A stretch of 64,000 nucleotides of DNA from Acidobacteriaceae bacterium (lineage in GTDB: Bacteria; Acidobacteriota; Terriglobia; Terriglobales; Acidobacteriaceae), in the NCBI GenBank assembly GCA_903642235.1, contig CAHJWL010000001.1:124001-188000 (forward strand), given 5' to 3'. The position numbers were made by a program, and so were the translations under genes. This document shows, piece after piece, positions 9,539 to 18,235 of the stretch (the stretch's first letter is position 1; each line of letters begins with the position of its first letter). Below the pieces are notes generated by a model. It was given only the letters and a program-made list of their open reading frames with translations, was not told where the DNA came from and searched no databases.

Positions 9539-9574
9539 TTGAGTTCAAACGTTGCAACAGCATGTTGAACTCAA
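9539..9574. promoter_or_regulatory. LacI-type operator downstream of the promoter
   Basis: Two 10-base arms, TTGAGTTCAA (9539-9548) and TTGAACTCAA (9565-9574), form a perfect inverted repeat. Between them lies the CG-centred core of TTCAAACGTTGCAACA and the 8-base palindrome GTTGCAAC (9551-9558). The site starts about five bases after the predicted transcription start, a position where bound repressor would block RNA polymerase. Assignment to the neighbouring LacI protein is inferred from position and from a 15-of-16-base match at 15840. Confidence 0.6.
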
Positions 9575-9609
9575 CAGGTCCTCACTCTCTCTGCTCCAGG
9601 AGATCGCCC

Positions 9610-12600
9610 ATGTCCCGTCCACTTGCTTCTCAAGCTTCCCTTGCAGTGACGATGATTCTGCTTGCCGCGTCTGCGACGACGGTGAGCCCAGCGCAGGAGA
9701 TTACCGGAACGATTCGCGGAGCGGTAACGGATAGCTCCGGCGCGCGCCTGCCGGGGGCCACCGTCGTCGTCGTGAACTCGAACACGGGCATTGAAACGCG
9801 GCGACTGACGACGAATAGCAGTGGCGAGTATGTGGCGCCCTTGTTACCGGTCGGCACCTACGAGATCGATGTGGAGGGGCCAGGATTCAAGCGCTACGCG
9901 GAACGTGGAGTCGTCGTGAATGTGTCCGATCGCCTGGAGAAGAACCTGCAGCTGCAGGTCGGCGACAGCTCACAGACAGTGGAGGTAAATGCATCGCAGC
10001 TTGGGGTGCAGACAGACAACGCGAATGCGGAGAGCCTGATCAGCGGGGAGCAGGTGCGTGCGCTGCCTACGAACAATCGCAACTATGAGCAGCTTGTGGC
10101 GCTGCAGCCGGGCGTCAGCGGCAATGTGCCGGACCAATTATATGTGGGCGTCTACAACTACAAAAACCAGACGAATATAGCTTCGTTTTCAGTCGGTGGA
10201 GGTCGAGATTCGCAGAACAACTGGACGATCGACGGTGCGGATAATGTGGACCGTGGGTCGAACAAGACACTGCTCAACTACCCCAGTGTCGATGCAATCG
10301 AAGAGTTCAAGCTGCTGCGTGGAACCTATAACGCGGAGTATGGCCGTGGTGCAGCCGGGCAGATCGAAGTTGTAACTCGATCCGGCGGCAAGCAATTTCA
10401 CGGCGGTGTCTACGAGTTTTTTCGCAACGACGCGATGGATGCAAACAGCTACTTCAACAAGCTTGGAGGGCTTGGTCGAACACCGCTGCGCTATAACGAC
10501 TTTGGTGGGACTTTTGGCGGCCCGCTGACGATTCCAGGACTCTTCCACCCCGCAAAGCAGCGGACGACCTTCTTCTTTTCTGAAGAGATTCGCCGCATTA
10601 AGACGCCGACGGTACTGAATGCGGAGGTGCCTACGATTGATCTGCGCAATGGTGCATTTCCCTACGCGGTGTGCACGGCCAACGACAACAACGGAAACTG
10701 CACGACGACTTCTGCCACGATTACTCCGACGCCCGCTGCCGCGGCTTACATCAAAGATGTCTTCAGTCGACTTCCGGCACCGCAGGGTGCAACGGACCCG
10801 TTCTCCTTGATCAGTTCGCAGACGGCACAGTTCAACTACCAGGAGGAGCTCTACCGCGTCGATCACACCTTCAGCGATCGACTCTCACTGATGGGCCGAT
10901 TTCTGAACGACAAGATTCCCACGCAGGAACCGGGAGGATTGTTCACCAATGCGAATCTGCCGGGAGTAAGCCAGACCGGCACGAATGCGCCGGGTAAGAG
11001 CTGGATGGGTCGAGCAACGTTCGCCATTACGCCAACCCTTTACAACGAGGGCGGGTACGCGTATTCGTACGGTGCGATCGTGAGCCAGCCGACAGGACTG
11101 GATCTGCAAGCGAACTCACCCGATGTCCTGCCGACGATGACGCTGCCGTATGCTTCGACACTCAAGAGGATCCCTGATCTTAACTTTGCCGATTTCGAGC
11201 CGGTGACAGGATTTGGACCGTACCTGGACTTCAACCGAAACCATAACGTCTTTGACAACCTGAGTTGGGTTCGCGGCAATCACTCTTTGAAGTTCGGGAT
11301 CAGCTACAACCACTACAACAAGAACGAAAACTCCGCCGGTAACTCGGCCTCGCCGGCAAACGGAGCGTTCAGCTTTGACGAGACCGGCACGCCACTTGAT
11401 GCGAGCGACAACTGCCTCTATGGTGCAGACGGAAACTGCGGAATTTACCAGAACTGGGCAAACTTCCTGCTGGGCAACGCTGTCAGCTTCACGCAGCAGT
11501 CGACGGATCTTACCGCGGACATCATCGAAAATACGTATGAGGGGTACGCGCAGGATGAGTGGCGTGCCAGCAGCAAGCTGACGCTCAGCTATGGGCTGCG
11601 GTACTCCCTGTTTCTGCCGCCGAAGGATGGCGGCGGTATCCTGACGAACTTTAGCCCTTCCGCCTATAGAGCAATGAATGCACCGCAGCTGGACAGCCGC
11701 GGGCAGCTTGTCGCGAATACAGGATTGGCGTTGAACGGCATCATTCTTGGAGGTAAGGGCTCACAGTATGGCGAGGGTGTGAACTCGCGAAGTTACACGG
11801 CGCTGGGACCGCGCTTCGGTCTGGCGTTCGATCCGGCCGGCGACGGCAAGACCAGCCTGCGCTTCGGATTCGGGCTGTTTGATGAAGCCCTGCTTGCCGG
11901 GCTGTGGGAGGCCGCCGTCTACCAGAACCCACCGTATAACGCGACCACAAACTTCAATTCGACGAGCCTGGCGAATCCCGCTGCAGGAAGTGCGGCCGTA
12001 AACCTGAACCCTCCCGGGCTCATCGGGTTCGCCGAGAAGTGGCACCCGTCGTATACCGAGCAGTTCAGCCTCGATGTGCAGCGCGAGATTGCACCCAATC
12101 TGATTGTGGATGTGGGCTATTACGGCCAGCACGGAGTCCATCTGGTGGGACAACGGGACATCAACGAGGTGCAGCCGGGGGCGGCACAGGCCGCAGGCAT
12201 TACGCTGCCGTTGAAAATTTCACAGGCAGCGCTGCTGAACCGGCTTCGGCCTTACCAGGGGTATGGCGCGATCTCTATCTACACGCCTTCGTACACGTCG
12301 AACTACAACTCTCTGCAGACGCAGATCACCAAGCGATTCCGCGATGGCTCTACGCTGACGGCGAACTATACCTTATCCCACGCATTGACAGATAATCAGG
12401 CGGCTTCGGGAACACAGACGTTCGATACCTATCATCCGGAGCGCGACTACGGTCCAACACAGCTGGACCGCAAGCATGTGTTCAACGGAACGTATGTCTA
12501 CAAGCTGCCGTTTCTGCGGGAGAACAACGGGCTAGCGGGCAAGCTGCTCGGCGGGTGGGAGTTCTCGGGCATCTTTGCCGCCGATACGGGATTGCCTCTG

Positions 12601-13056
12601 ACCATCTTCCAATCCTCGGCGAACGGCGACGCGGCAGGGCTCGGCATCTACGATTCCTCGAACCTGGGATCCACGGCTCGACCAAATCTGGTGGGCGACC
12701 CGAACCGCAAGGCGCCGCACACACTGGCACGCTGGTTCAACGTGTATGCTCTGGCGAACAATACAACGCCGGGGCAGGATGGGACGGAGCGGCGCGGTGC
12801 GGTACGCGGACCGGGCTTCTGGAAGTTTGATACGGCCTTTGAAAAGACCTTCCGCATCACCGAAGGGACTTCCTTCAACTTCAGGGCAGCCGCTTACAAC
12901 GTAACAAACTCTACAAGCTTTCTTGGCGTGCGGACGACGGGATTCAGTACCGCATCGAACCCTGTCACACAGACAGGCTATGGCAGCACCTTTGGGCGCA
13001 TCACGTCGACTCACGATCCACGCATTCTTCAGGTCGCGGCGCGAATCAATTTTTGA
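9610..13056 (+). CDS. Oar-like TonB-dependent receptor under LacI control
   Basis: This outer-membrane receptor (1148 residues) has a signal peptide at about 1-28 (cleaved near SPAQ), a carboxypeptidase-regulatory-like domain (about 30-115, GTIRGAVTDSSGARLPGATV), a plug (about 125-250, with NNRNYEQLVALQPGVSGN and SQNNWTIDGADNVDRGSN), and a beta-barrel ending in VAARINF. ATG 9610 follows AGGAGA with six bases spacing; the open frame back to 9451 crosses the promoter and is not used. It is divergent from the LacI-type regulator. Regulation by a sugar-type repressor suggests a carbohydrate ligand, unlike the PepSY-linked receptor at 2.5 kb. It ends by overlapping the convergent GH2 gene by 11 bases. 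Confidence 0.9.
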   Translation: MSRPLASQASLAVTMILLAASATTVSPAQEITGTIRGAVTDSSGARLPGATVVVVNSNTGIETRRLTTNSSGEYVAPLLPVGTYEIDVEGPGFKRYAERGVVVNVSDRLEKNLQLQVGDSSQTVEVNASQLGVQTDNANAESLISGEQVRALPTNNRNYEQLVALQPGVSGNVPDQLYVGVYNYKNQTNIASFSVGGGRDSQNNWTIDGADNVDRGSNKTLLNYPSVDAIEEFKLLRGTYNAEYGRGAAGQIEVVTRSGGKQFHGGVYEFFRNDAMDANSYFNKLGGLGRTPLRYNDFGGTFGGPLTIPGLFHPAKQRTTFFFSEEIRRIKTPTVLNAEVPTIDLRNGAFPYAVCTANDNNGNCTTTSATITPTPAAAAYIKDVFSRLPAPQGATDPFSLISSQTAQFNYQEELYRVDHTFSDRLSLMGRFLNDKIPTQEPGGLFTNANLPGVSQTGTNAPGKSWMGRATFAITPTLYNEGGYAYSYGAIVSQPTGLDLQANSPDVLPTMTLPYASTLKRIPDLNFADFEPVTGFGPYLDFNRNHNVFDNLSWVRGNHSLKFGISYNHYNKNENSAGNSASPANGAFSFDETGTPLDASDNCLYGADGNCGIYQNWANFLLGNAVSFTQQSTDLTADIIENTYEGYAQDEWRASSKLTLSYGLRYSLFLPPKDGGGILTNFSPSAYRAMNAPQLDSRGQLVANTGLALNGIILGGKGSQYGEGVNSRSYTALGPRFGLAFDPAGDGKTSLRFGFGLFDEALLAGLWEAAVYQNPPYNATTNFNSTSLANPAAGSAAVNLNPPGLIGFAEKWHPSYTEQFSLDVQREIAPNLIVDVGYYGQHGVHLVGQRDINEVQPGAAQAAGITLPLKISQAALLNRLRPYQGYGAISIYTPSYTSNYNSLQTQITKRFRDGSTLTANYTLSHALTDNQAASGTQTFDTYHPERDYGPTQLDRKHVFNGTYVYKLPFLRENNGLAGKLLGGWEFSGIFAADTGLPLTIFQSSANGDAAGLGIYDSSNLGSTARPNLVGDPNRKAPHTLARWFNVYALANNTTPGQDGTERRGAVRGPGFWKFDTAFEKTFRITEGTSFNFRAAAYNVTNSTSFLGVRTTGFSTASNPVTQTGYGSTFGRITSTHDPRILQVAARINF

Positions 13057-15856
13057 GTGCAGCATCGATCGGAGCGGAGGCATCTGCGGCCTGCGCTCCG
13101 ATTAATCCGGGAAGACGCACGGTAGAGGACTCGACGTTCCAGCCGGAGAGGCGGATCGAATCGAGGTCGGATGTTGTGCCGGTCTGCAACGGAGACGCTG
13201 TGAGTGTGCGTCGCTCCCCGGGCAGAAGAACGATGTAGTTGTCGCTCCAGAGCAGGGAGTCGTACGGCGTCCCGTCGTGCCGCCGGCTTTCGAGCGTGAG
13301 CTGAAAGGCGATGGTGCCGGACTGATTGTGGAGCTCCAGACGGATCGGATCCTTTGCGGTTGCGGGGAGAAGATGCGCGACCACGTGGGCGGCAGGCAGC
13401 GTGCGGAGCCCGACCAGCTGCTCGAAGACCGTTGGCTCAGTGTGGGTGTAGTCGGTCTTTGGCCAGTCGAACTCGGTCTGTATCCCAGAGACCCAGTAGT
13501 CGTTTGTTCCGAGTTCGAGACCGGTTCTGTCCTGCAGCCGCAGCCGGACGAGGCATAACGAGCCGTCCTGCAGGAGGGTTTTCGGCAGAGTGAGAACGCG
13601 GGCTACGCCATCCTGCGGGACTGCGGCGCGCTGCTCGCCATGCCAGAGAAGTTTGGCGTTGATGTTGTACGCATCCGCACTGACATGCAAACCGCTCACT
13701 GGCGTAAACAGGCTGTTGACGATCGCGACCGTGTGGTCGTCGTAGCTGTATTGGGCGTGAACGGGTTCATTGGCTTTCTTTGCCCCGTAGTAGCCGGCGC
13801 CAGGCTGCAGGTAATAGTCATACAGGTGCCAGATGAGAGAGGGCCAGGCGTTGTTGAGCATCCATTGCACTACGCCGGTGCTGGTGTACTTGTTGCGTCC
13901 GTATGCTTCGAACATGGCGCGCTCTGCGTCGTACTGCATGGCGTTGGCAGTACGGGTGTAATCCTCCAATCCGCCTGGTGAGCCATAGATGTTGGTCATG
14001 GCGCGATTCATGACGGCGAGGCTTTTATACTTGCCGCCGCCCGTGTGGTAATCCCACGTGGAGTTGATGGGCCATAGCTTGTCAGCCGGAAGGAATCGCC
14101 TGAGTTCGGCCACGTCGGGTACAGCGGGTCCGGGGCTGGTCTCTGTATTGAAGCCGTAGGCTCCGCCGGCTTTGAGTGTGTCACGGAGCCAGTAGGACGG
14201 AACCACGTAGTCATAGGGGCCGAGCATTTTGACACCGCTCTTCCCGGTAGGAACAGTCGGCGTAGCGGAGGCGGAGGAAAGGATGGCGTTTGGCCAGCGG
14301 GTCTCCTGCTCGACCTGCAGGTAGGCGTTCTCAACGTTTGCTGGTGGCGGCCCGTCACTGCCGTTGAGCCACACAAGCATGCTGGCGTGACTGCGCAGGC
14401 GCAGAAGCTGAGCGCGCAGACTTGCGGTTGCGATCGTGAGATCGGCTGGTGTCCAGTCCTTCCAGTGCTCCCAGTGATCGCAGCAGCACCAGCCCGCCAT
14501 GACAAGCACGCCCTGTTCGTCGGCGAGATCGAAGAACTGCTCCGTTTCCAGCTTGCCTTCCAGCCGGAGTGTGTTGAGGTGCAGATCGCGGACAAGCTGA
14601 AACTGCTGGCGCATGCGTTCCGGCGATTCACGCAGCAGCATGTCCGGGGACCAGCCACCGCCGCGTATCAGGATAGGGTGCCGATTGATGCGAAAGAGAC
14701 GGTGGCCTTGTGCGTCGAGCTCGCTGAAGGTCTCGCGGATACCGAAGCGGGCGGAGGCGGTGTCGGTGACGACCTCAGCTTCGTCTGCCCGTCCCGCCTG
14801 CTCGACTGTGAAGCTGAGCTCGAGCCGATTGAGATGCTGGCCACCGAGTGCATACGGCCACCAGACTTCAGGATGAGCAATGTGCAGCTGCGGGAGATCG
14901 GCCGGGGTGAGCAGCAGCTCTTTCTGCTGTCCTGCTGCAAGCTGCACAGGCGCAGTGAACTCGATGGAACCGCCCGCTGCGGTGCCCAAGCCGGTGAGTC
15001 GTCCGCGCACGTGGCCCCGTATTGAAGAGGCACTCTGGTTTGCGAGCAGGGCACTGACGGTCAGGTCAGCGACGGTGAGAGAGTCGTCAGAGAAGTGCGT
15101 CGTCACCGCAGGTGAGCGGACCGTTCCCGCGCCGCTGGTAAGCAGGGCGACCTCACCCCAGAGGCCCATGTCCTTATCCGCCGGGCACGGGTTCCAGTCA
15201 ACCCAGTTGATCCCCAGGTCCTTAGCGCCGGGGGCGAAGGTCTCCACGAGAACGACGTTGCCGGCTCCGGGATGAACGTACTCCGTCACATCGAATTCAT
15301 ATCGCCGGTAGGCTCCGGCGATGACGCTCTGGCCGGCGATCTGGCGTCCGTTCACCCACAGTTCGCCACGGTAGTTGATGCCCGCGAAACGCAGATAGGT
15401 ATGCTGGCCAGCGAGCACCGATGCGGAGAAGGAGCGCCGATAGAACCAGCCGCAGGCGTACGGACTCGTCGCGGGAATCTGCTGGTTGGAGTAAAAAGTG
15501 CCGATCGGGTACTCGGTGCCCGGGACGCGCCGAAGATTCATGCTGAAAAAGGGATCGAAGTGAGATCCGGATGCTGATGCCTCAGCCAGGGAATCGAAGC
15601 GGCCGGAGGCAAGCTGTGCTGCCATCACTGTCGAGGGAACAGAGGTTGTGATCCATTGCTGGGGCGAGTACGCGGCCGTCGAGATTGCTCCGGGAAGCTC
15701 CTTTGTCTCGCAGGCAGATGCGAGTTGCCAACCATCGCGGAGGACTTCGCTGGAGCTGAGCGGAGGCTGCTGCTGCGCGGGGCAGAGTGAAGGAGACAAC
15801 AGCAGCAGGAGAAGGAAAGAGTGCAGCCAAACCCTGACATTCAAACGTTTCAACAT
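13046..15856 (-). CDS. GH2 exo-beta-D-glucosaminidase-like glycoside hydrolase
   Basis: The 936-residue secreted enzyme resembles the CsxA type of family GH2, exo-beta-D-glucosaminidases that remove glucosamine from chitosan ends. A signal peptide covers about 1-27 (a run of leucines, cut near CPAQ). A sugar-binding jelly roll (about 40-240), an immunoglobulin-like domain (about 250-375) and a TIM barrel (about 380-700) follow. The barrel shows NTLRLEGKLETEQFFDLAD, then LNGSDG with Asp501 at the acid/base position (Asp as in CsxA rather than Glu), and FNTETSPGP with Glu572 at the nucleophile position, then GYYGAKKANEPVHAQYSYDD. ATG 15856 has GGAGGA six bases upstream. It is the last gene of the receptor-TPR-glycosidase operon. 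Beta-mannosidase-like activity is an alternative; substrate is inferred from recalled similarity. Confidence 0.75.
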   Translation of the reverse strand: MLKRLNVRVWLHSFLLLLLLSPSLCPAQQQPPLSSSEVLRDGWQLASACETKELPGAISTAAYSPQQWITTSVPSTVMAAQLASGRFDSLAEASASGSHFDPFFSMNLRRVPGTEYPIGTFYSNQQIPATSPYACGWFYRRSFSASVLAGQHTYLRFAGINYRGELWVNGRQIAGQSVIAGAYRRYEFDVTEYVHPGAGNVVLVETFAPGAKDLGINWVDWNPCPADKDMGLWGEVALLTSGAGTVRSPAVTTHFSDDSLTVADLTVSALLANQSASSIRGHVRGRLTGLGTAAGGSIEFTAPVQLAAGQQKELLLTPADLPQLHIAHPEVWWPYALGGQHLNRLELSFTVEQAGRADEAEVVTDTASARFGIRETFSELDAQGHRLFRINRHPILIRGGGWSPDMLLRESPERMRQQFQLVRDLHLNTLRLEGKLETEQFFDLADEQGVLVMAGWCCCDHWEHWKDWTPADLTIATASLRAQLLRLRSHASMLVWLNGSDGPPPANVENAYLQVEQETRWPNAILSSASATPTVPTGKSGVKMLGPYDYVVPSYWLRDTLKAGGAYGFNTETSPGPAVPDVAELRRFLPADKLWPINSTWDYHTGGGKYKSLAVMNRAMTNIYGSPGGLEDYTRTANAMQYDAERAMFEAYGRNKYTSTGVVQWMLNNAWPSLIWHLYDYYLQPGAGYYGAKKANEPVHAQYSYDDHTVAIVNSLFTPVSGLHVSADAYNINAKLLWHGEQRAAVPQDGVARVLTLPKTLLQDGSLCLVRLRLQDRTGLELGTNDYWVSGIQTEFDWPKTDYTHTEPTVFEQLVGLRTLPAAHVVAHLLPATAKDPIRLELHNQSGTIAFQLTLESRRHDGTPYDSLLWSDNYIVLLPGERRTLTASPLQTGTTSDLDSIRLSGWNVESSTVRLPGLIGAQAADASAPIDAALKN
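15840..15855. promoter_or_regulatory. LacI-type operator-like site over the GH2 start codon
   Basis: TTCAAACGTTTCAACA matches the core of the operator upstream of the TonB receptor (TTCAAACGTTGCAACA) at 15 of 16 bases and contains a CG-centred near-palindrome. It overlaps the start codon and codons 2-6 of the GH2 gene. Part of the match could be dictated by the encoded residues, so binding is only a hypothesis. Confidence 0.4.
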
Positions 15857-16035
15857 GAACGTTCCTCCAGACTCGTTCCATGCTAATACGTTCCGCTGGA
15901 TTCTCTCGGTTGGGTTTCCAAGTGTCGTACTTCGCGTCACTCAGACCGGGCAAGAAGAGAGACGAGGGAGCTTACGCCGCACAACCAGAGCCATGAAGCG
16001 AGCGGCCCTGACGTGAGCATGCTTCCCCGAGACCA

Positions 16036-18120
16036 TCACGGCGCACCGCTCTCGACTGCTACTGGTTTGAGTACCTGACGCGGGAGGGATGGGCCTTCCC
16101 ACAGGACGAGGGGCAGTTCAGCCACGCTGCTTCCCGGGGGCGCCGCGTTTTCGAGAGAGCTGTCCCGTTCGACTCTCAGGTGGTGCTCCCCTTTTCGCAG
16201 TGCAACGCTCACGCGTACCGGCTGCACAGCATTTCCTTCTGCACCGCACACCTGAGCGCGTGGCTTCGGCGTCGTCACTGGCGCGAGGTCGTCAATCGCA
16301 AGGCTTCCTTTGGTACTGGTAAGCAGGGTGAAGCTGTACCCGCCATCTGCCGGTACGTGAAAGGGGATGGTGCTTCTCCGCATCGTGTCTCCGGCATGTA
16401 CAGGGGGCGGGGGCACGCGCTGCGCTTTCTGTGCGGGTGCAGCCACTACAAGAGACTGACTCGCCCAGCTCTGTCTCCCAGCAGCCCCCGTTCTATGCAG
16501 AAGCACACGATACCGGCCGGAACCGTCCAGCAGAGTGCCCTGAGCGTCCCCGAAGGTATGCGTTACTGTCCTGCCAAAGGCGCGGGTTCCATCTCCGAAC
16601 AGCCACTCGTACCGGAATGCCGACGCCTCCTGCGCTGCAGCCTCAAAGCGAATGCTCTGCCCTGGTTTCAACAAGCCTGGCGTATACACAAATCCGCCTG
16701 CGGGCGAGCCTGCGCTGCGCGATGGGGCGGCGGCTCCGCTCTGGACGTCGAGAGATGCATCCGCGAATCCTTGAAGGGAGGCGTCATCAAGCCGGACATC
16801 TGCAACGTCGCCCAGCACCACGGGTGAGACCATGGCTGACCCGTCCATCGCCCACACGTCGACGAAAGAGATATCTCGTATTTCAGGCGCGGGCTGGCGG
16901 ATCTGCAGCAGGGAGTACCAATCCTCCAAGCGAATGTCGCGGAAGCTGTAGTCCTCATGCCGCCCGTGGCCATCCGGATCCGCCCAAAGCTCAAAGAAAG
17001 CGAAGGGGACTTTGCAGCCGCCAAAGCCTGTGTGAAGGACATCGACGTCGCTCATATGGAAGTGAGCGCTGTTGAAGGTCTTCTGCGGCCATGCGACTCG
17101 AACCGTGTTGGAGATGCTCGTCGATGTGACGGTGTCTTCGATGGTGATGTTTGTTACGTTATGGCCGGGCACTTTAAGCAGGTCCAGATCGTATCCGTCC
17201 CAGTTGCCTTGCAGCGCGAAGACGTCGTCCGACGCGCGAAAGAAGCTGTTTCGAACAGTCGTGTCGCCACCACCTAGCCAGTCCATGCCGTCCTGATTTG
17301 CATCGTTGGGGTTACCGCCGATTGCCTTGATGTTGTAGAAGCCGATATGCCGGGAGTCGCGCATCTGGATCTGCCAGGAACGGCTGCGGGTGATGCAGGT
17401 GATGCCATCGATCTCGATGTTTTCAGCCTGATCCATCACGATGCAATGCCAGTTTGGCTTGTGTATCCAGCCTTCATCCGTATGCGGGTCCTGGGGTCCG
17501 TCGTAGACGATCGTGCCTTGACCGAAGACCCGCACGTTCTTCACCTGCCATACATTCAGAGATCCGAGAACGACCGCACCGCCGTCGAGATAGATGCGGT
17601 CCCCACTTCTGGCATCGATATTTTCCCGATGAAGTCCAGGGCCGAAGTAGCGAAGCTGCGGATCTTTCTTCAGGTCCGGTCGGGTCTCGCGAAGGTTCGC
17701 AAAGACGAAGAGCATGTCTGCGTCGGCAAAATGATCTCCTGGCCGGGCGATGGTCAGCTTCCCCGGTCCGGCTACCGGGAAGGTGATGGTGGCTCCCTTC
17801 CGCACCGGGCGAATGCCGAGGCGCATGGGCTGTACCTCAACCCCTCGATCCCAGAAGTGGGAATCTTCCGCGGTGACAGAGATCGTCACCGGTCCGTCGA
17901 CTTCAAAGTTGACGAGGTAGTATCCGGTGGCGGCGTGCAGGACATCCGCATGCCGGCCGTTGATGCTGACGCGATAATGCGTCGAACGTACCTCTGCCGG
18001 CAGGGCATAGGTTCTGATTTGCGAGACAGGCGCCGCAGCCGCACGCAGCGGCAGGAGAGCAGCAAAGAGGAGCAGGGCCAGGGCGAGGCGAGGCGGGAAG
18101 GGATGCAGGCAATGCGGCAC
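16036..18120 (-). CDS. Secreted beta-helix glycosidase (GH28/GH49-like) with PKD-type domain
   Basis: The 694-residue secreted protein has a signal peptide (about 1-30, ending LRAAAA), an N-terminal beta-sandwich (about 35-130), a right-handed parallel beta-helix (about 135-455) and a PKD-like domain (about 485-570, with YEWLFGDGTRAFGRTVTHTF). The helix carries IYLDGGAVVLGSLNV, NQDGMDWLGGGDTTVRNSF and RASDDVFALQGN. The paired aspartates resemble the catalytic Asp arrangement of GH28 and GH49, but the GHG and RIK motifs of typical polygalacturonases are not visible, so substrate and exact family stay open. GTG 18120 is chosen because GGAAAGG lies about eight bases upstream and the signal peptide begins at once; ATG 18228 would add a basic, non-signal extension. 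It lies between the TPR and GH2 genes and probably acts with GH2 on the same polymer. Confidence 0.7.
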   Translation of the reverse strand: MPHCLHPFPPRLALALLLFAALLPLRAAAAPVSQIRTYALPAEVRSTHYRVSINGRHADVLHAATGYYLVNFEVDGPVTISVTAEDSHFWDRGVEVQPMRLGIRPVRKGATITFPVAGPGKLTIARPGDHFADADMLFVFANLRETRPDLKKDPQLRYFGPGLHRENIDARSGDRIYLDGGAVVLGSLNVWQVKNVRVFGQGTIVYDGPQDPHTDEGWIHKPNWHCIVMDQAENIEIDGITCITRSRSWQIQMRDSRHIGFYNIKAIGGNPNDANQDGMDWLGGGDTTVRNSFFRASDDVFALQGNWDGYDLDLLKVPGHNVTNITIEDTVTSTSISNTVRVAWPQKTFNSAHFHMSDVDVLHTGFGGCKVPFAFFELWADPDGHGRHEDYSFRDIRLEDWYSLLQIRQPAPEIRDISFVDVWAMDGSAMVSPVVLGDVADVRLDDASLQGFADASLDVQSGAAAPSRSAGSPAGGFVYTPGLLKPGQSIRFEAAAQEASAFRYEWLFGDGTRAFGRTVTHTFGDAQGTLLDGSGRYRVLLHRTGAAGRQSWASQSLVVAAPAQKAQRVPPPPVHAGDTMRRSTIPFHVPADGGYSFTLLTSTKGSLAIDDLAPVTTPKPRAQVCGAEGNAVQPVRVSVALRKGEHHLRVERDSSLENAAPPGSSVAELPLVLWEGPSLPRQVLKPVAVESGAP

Positions 18121-18177
18121 GGGCGAGCCTTTCCGAAAACGAAGAACTCGACGGTCTCGAGTGGTTCGGTAGAGAGA

Positions 18178-18207
18178 CAGCTCCCTACGGATGAAAGCAA
18201 AGGAACG
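18178..18207 (+). repeat. Diverged copy of the dispersed 30-base repeat
   Basis: cagctccctacggatgaaag followed by caaagg aligns with the repeat consensus cagatccctacgggatgaca plus acaagaag with one missing base and few substitutions. It lies between the TPR and glycosidase genes. This is the weakest of five copies. Confidence 0.35.
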
Positions 18208-18235
18208 GGCACGGCTGCAGCGGGACACTCAACCT

